From Tetranychus cinnabarinus (lineage: Eukaryota; Arthropoda; Arachnida; Trombidiformes; Tetranychidae), in the NCBI GenBank assembly GCA_022266195.1, contig WHVY01000002.1, forward strand, positions 5,967,001 to 6,031,000: a stretch of DNA of 64,000 bases. The letters are read 5' to 3'. Positions within the stretch are counted from its first letter, which is position 1. Each line of letters opens with the position of its first letter. The translations under genes and the position numbers were made by a program. Shown one piece after another: positions 61,798 to 64,000 of the stretch. The notes under the pieces were generated by a model. It ran no database searches, had not been told where the DNA came from, and worked only from the letters and a program-made list of their open reading frames with translations.

Positions 61798-62396
61798 TGA
61801 GCGTTTTCAACGCTTCTCTAGAGAGTCTCTTACATAGAGTATTTACTTATGAATTTTTTACGGCTATAACTTAAAATAATCTAGATTTCTACTCATTATA
61901 TAAACTAGAAGCAATTTGAAAAGCCATTGTGATCCTCGTCGAAGACGATTTTCCTACATTTTTAACAAATATTTTAATTACATCAAAATGTAAATGGAAA
62001 GATTTCGTATCGAATTTTTGCTTTAATTTGTCAAAACTGGAATGAAATAAATTTTAAAATCTAATTAACTCACAAATAGAGTCAAAGGCTGAAAATTATT
62101 ATTTCAAATACTCGAAAAATTGATCATGAATTATGTATACAGAGTATACAGAATAGATAAACATTAATCACAACGAGAATTGAATATTTACCTTCAATTT
62201 CACAATTTATCATCAAACCAATCACAACTCGGTTTGAATAAAAACGCTCCCTCTGCCATCGTGTGTTAAAAAGTAAATTTGATTTCTTAATTCAAACAAT
62301 AAATAGTTTGATGAACCATTTCATTCAAAAGGTCATAAGGTGTTGTGTTTTAAATCAGTACAACGGTGAATTTGTGTCAAACCTGAAAAGTGTACA
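61798..62396. other. Intergenic, AMDHD2 3' flank and LSM1 promoter
   Basis: About 600 bp of AT-rich DNA with no supported frame. Confidence 0.5.
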
Positions 62397-63025
62397 ATGG
62401 AAATAAGACCCAGGGAAAATAGTACTAACTGGGTAGTTCATTTAAGAGATTTTATTGGCAGTAAGTCTTAATTGATTCTTTGAAAGCATCTTATTCATTT
62501 ATTTCTATTGATAGAAACGATATCGATTTTATGTCGAGATGGACGAATTGTACTCGGTCACCTTCGGACCATTGATAATTACGGTAAGCTTTATTTGATT
62601 ACAGACTAAATATACAGTATTTACCCATGAATTCATATCAATTTACTAATTTCATCTTCACTTTTTCAGTCAATCTAGTCATAACTCAAACCAAGGAAAG
62701 GATTTACGTTGAAAATAAGTACAGTGACATCCAAATAGGAACTATAATCTTGAGAGGTGAAAATGTGATCGTTTGTGGTTTAGTGGTAAGGATTTTGATT
62801 ATTTGAGCGACTAATTGAATTAAGGATTTAAATTTTCCATATTTGTGCTTATTTTAGGAGCCTTCACAGGAGAGACATTGTGAATTTGAAGAAGTACCAA
62901 TCGATCAATTATATGACTCTGGAGTACCAGAAAATGTGAATTTAGGCAAAATTGCTATTGCACGGAAGAGAGCAAAGGAAGGCTTCGCTGTTAGCGGTTT
63001 CTCTGAATATTTTTACGGCTTCTGA
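62397..63025 (+). CDS. LSM1: Sm-like protein LSM1
   Basis: Subunit specific to the cytoplasmic LSM1-7 ring that promotes mRNA decapping and 5'-3' decay. Exons 62397-62460, 62515-62583, 62670-62785 and 62858-63025 encode 138 residues (human 133). Sm1 motif: ILCRDGRIVLGHLRTIDNY, running on into VNLVITQTKERIYV. Sm2 motif: GTIILRGENVIVCG. The block NKYSDIQIG between them corresponds to the LSM1 KKYGDIPRG, which separates it from LSM8. The C-terminal tail (PIDQLYDSGVPENV…) is the LSM1-type extension. All four exons are short and the introns are 54-86 bp. Confidence 0.9.
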
Positions 63026-63256
63026 TTGAATTCAGCTGATTATTATTTCAAATCGATTCATGGAAAACTTTAACCTTCATTTACATTAATTTTATTACGC
63101 TACATACATATACATGTATATATTATAAGTTTCATGTCATATCACCTGATTGCCTCGTTTTTATGCATTCATCCAGTAAACTTTTATCGAATACATTTAT
63201 AAATTATAATAATTTCAATCTTTGCTGACTTCCAAATTGAGATCATAGTAAAGACT

Positions 63257-63470
63257 TCATAATAAACATACAAAACAATCAAAGGTTTCTTGATATGCGT
63301 ATCCATCAAAGGCACGAGAAGGACTATTGGTTACTGTTTTACCCACAAATTCACCAGAGTCACCGGCAAGACATCTAACACTTAATCAATTAGAAGGGCA
63401 AATTGGTTCTCTTTCAAAAAGTAAAATAGGATAATCAATAGTATGATATTGAATTACATGTTCATCAGTG
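63257..63470 (-). pseudogene. Unidentified coding-like fragment with one in-frame stop
   Basis: On the minus strand one frame runs about 70 codons with normal amino-acid composition (…HTIDYPILLFEREPICPSN…, …CLAGDSGEFVGKTVTNSPSR…). It is interrupted only by a TGA at 63386-63388 and ends at a TGA at 63257-63259. I do not recognise the family. It may be a decayed gene fragment. Alternatively it may be two exons split by a very short intron around the TGA; AAG and TTAG acceptors are nearby but no good donor was seen. It lies just outside the MITE at 63518. Confidence 0.35.
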
Positions 63471-63517
63471 AGTCAGGAACCGAAAAAATGATTTGAAAAT
63501 CAACACACCAACATTAG

Positions 63518-63763
63518 TACAGTTTAATTCCTTATATTTTGTTTTTTTGGAGTGCTGACATCTATGTGAACTACAGGGGGAAACATTAAATTTTACAGTT
63601 TAAACAATTAGTCCGGTCTAATGACTCCCCCCTAAAGGGAAAAGGGTAGAAAGGCTAAAGGGGAATCATCTAATTGTTTAAGCTGTAAAATTAATTGTTT
63701 CCCCCTGTAGTTCACATAGATGTCAGCACTCCAAAAAAACAAAATATAAGGAATTAAACTGTA
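63518..63763. mobile_element. MITE with about 90-bp terminal inverted repeats
   Basis: A 246-bp palindromic element. The left arm runs from TACAGTTTAATTCCTTATAT at 63518 to about 63611. The right arm is its near-perfect reverse complement, ending ATATAAGGAATTAAACTGTA at 63763. The match extends weakly into the centre (CCCCCTAAAGG region), so almost the whole element can form a hairpin. A TA flanks the CAG…CTG termini on each side, as in Tc1/mariner-derived MITEs with TA target duplications. There is no coding capacity. The near-identical arms suggest recent activity. Confidence 0.88.
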
Positions 63764-63807
63764 TTTCTTATTTATCTAATGGAAGTACGAGAAGTATAGC
63801 TTGAAAA

Positions 63808-63972
63808 ATGAATATGATTTTAAATCAGATTTCAACTGTTGGACAAATACTCTGGGATGGCAAACATGAAAACATCAAATATATTGGATGTTTAGATAAC
63901 AATAAGGATGCGCCTAATGTCAGCCTAGAACCTTTCTTATGCTTTTATGAAGGTATAAGAACCATTCTTGTG
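63808..63972 (+). CDS. Possible first exon of an unidentified gene
   Basis: An ATG frame (MNMILNQISTVGQILWDG…) of normal composition runs to a TGA at the window end (63997-63999). A GTATAAG donor-like sequence lies after …FLCFYEG (about 63953), so the frame may be a first exon of a gene continuing beyond the window. No family recognised; it could be chance or a fragment. Confidence 0.3.
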
Positions 63973-64000
63973 TTTAAAAACTCGGAACATCTAGAATGAG

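Noticed and set aside
1..64000. CRISPR arrays, prophage, bacterial operons or retroviral-type genes
   Set aside because: No spaced repeats, no reverse transcriptase, integrase, capsid or other such motifs were seen. Genes are spliced and animal-type.

Overview
This is a eukaryotic, animal nuclear window, AT-rich and fairly gene-dense. Most introns are 50-120 bp with GT..AG ends. Products are typical of animals: an ETS factor, Cdk5, MKK7, an MTCL/SOGA coiled-coil protein and calponin-like muscle proteins. An initiator tRNA with the eukaryotic AUCGAAA T-loop is also present. Compact genes, very short introns and AT bias suggest a small arthropod genome, possibly a mite. That placement is inference; nothing here names the species. 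Exon coordinates were built by hand from reading frames and splice sites.

Layout: 1-15.2 kb holds no gene I can support. At 15.5-16.6 kb are the 3' exons of an ESE/ELF-type ETS factor. At 19.0-22.0 kb are tRNA-iMet(CAT) (-), NDUFS8 (+) and Cdk5 (-). At 23.0-26.2 kb are a short PI31-like protein (+) and MKK7 (-). At 27.1-30.9 kb are RPA1 (-) and a secreted basic precursor (-). At 31.9-34.2 kb are Asterix/WDR83OS (+) and a decayed TRC8-type RING ligase (-). At 34.8-36.6 kb is SLC25A42 (-). At 37.7-41.7 kb is a RECQL4 helicase (+), followed by a broken calponin copy. At 43.0-50.7 kb is an MTCL/SOGA-like gene whose 2.5-kb intron is filled by a fold-back element. At 51.9-55.4 kb are two calponin/Mp20 paralogues. 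At 56.0-59.2 kb are NOM1 (-) and PIGL (+). At 59.2-60.0 kb is a RECQL4 pseudogene. At 60.4-63.0 kb are AMDHD2 (+) and LSM1 (+). The end carries a coding-like fragment, a MITE and a possible first exon running off the window.

Most genes are unrelated housekeeping or signalling genes. Two pairs act in shared processes. RPA1 and RECQL4 both serve DNA replication and repair, and each has an E2F-like site upstream. The two calponin genes are a duplicate pair with identical intron positions.

The most distinctive features are a local duplication history linking 37.7-41.7 kb with 54.2-60.0 kb, the nested fold-back element, a candidate amidated-peptide precursor, the PI31-like protein lacking its N-terminal domain, and the decayed TRC8 gene. 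I saw no clear sign of a wholly new molecular system.
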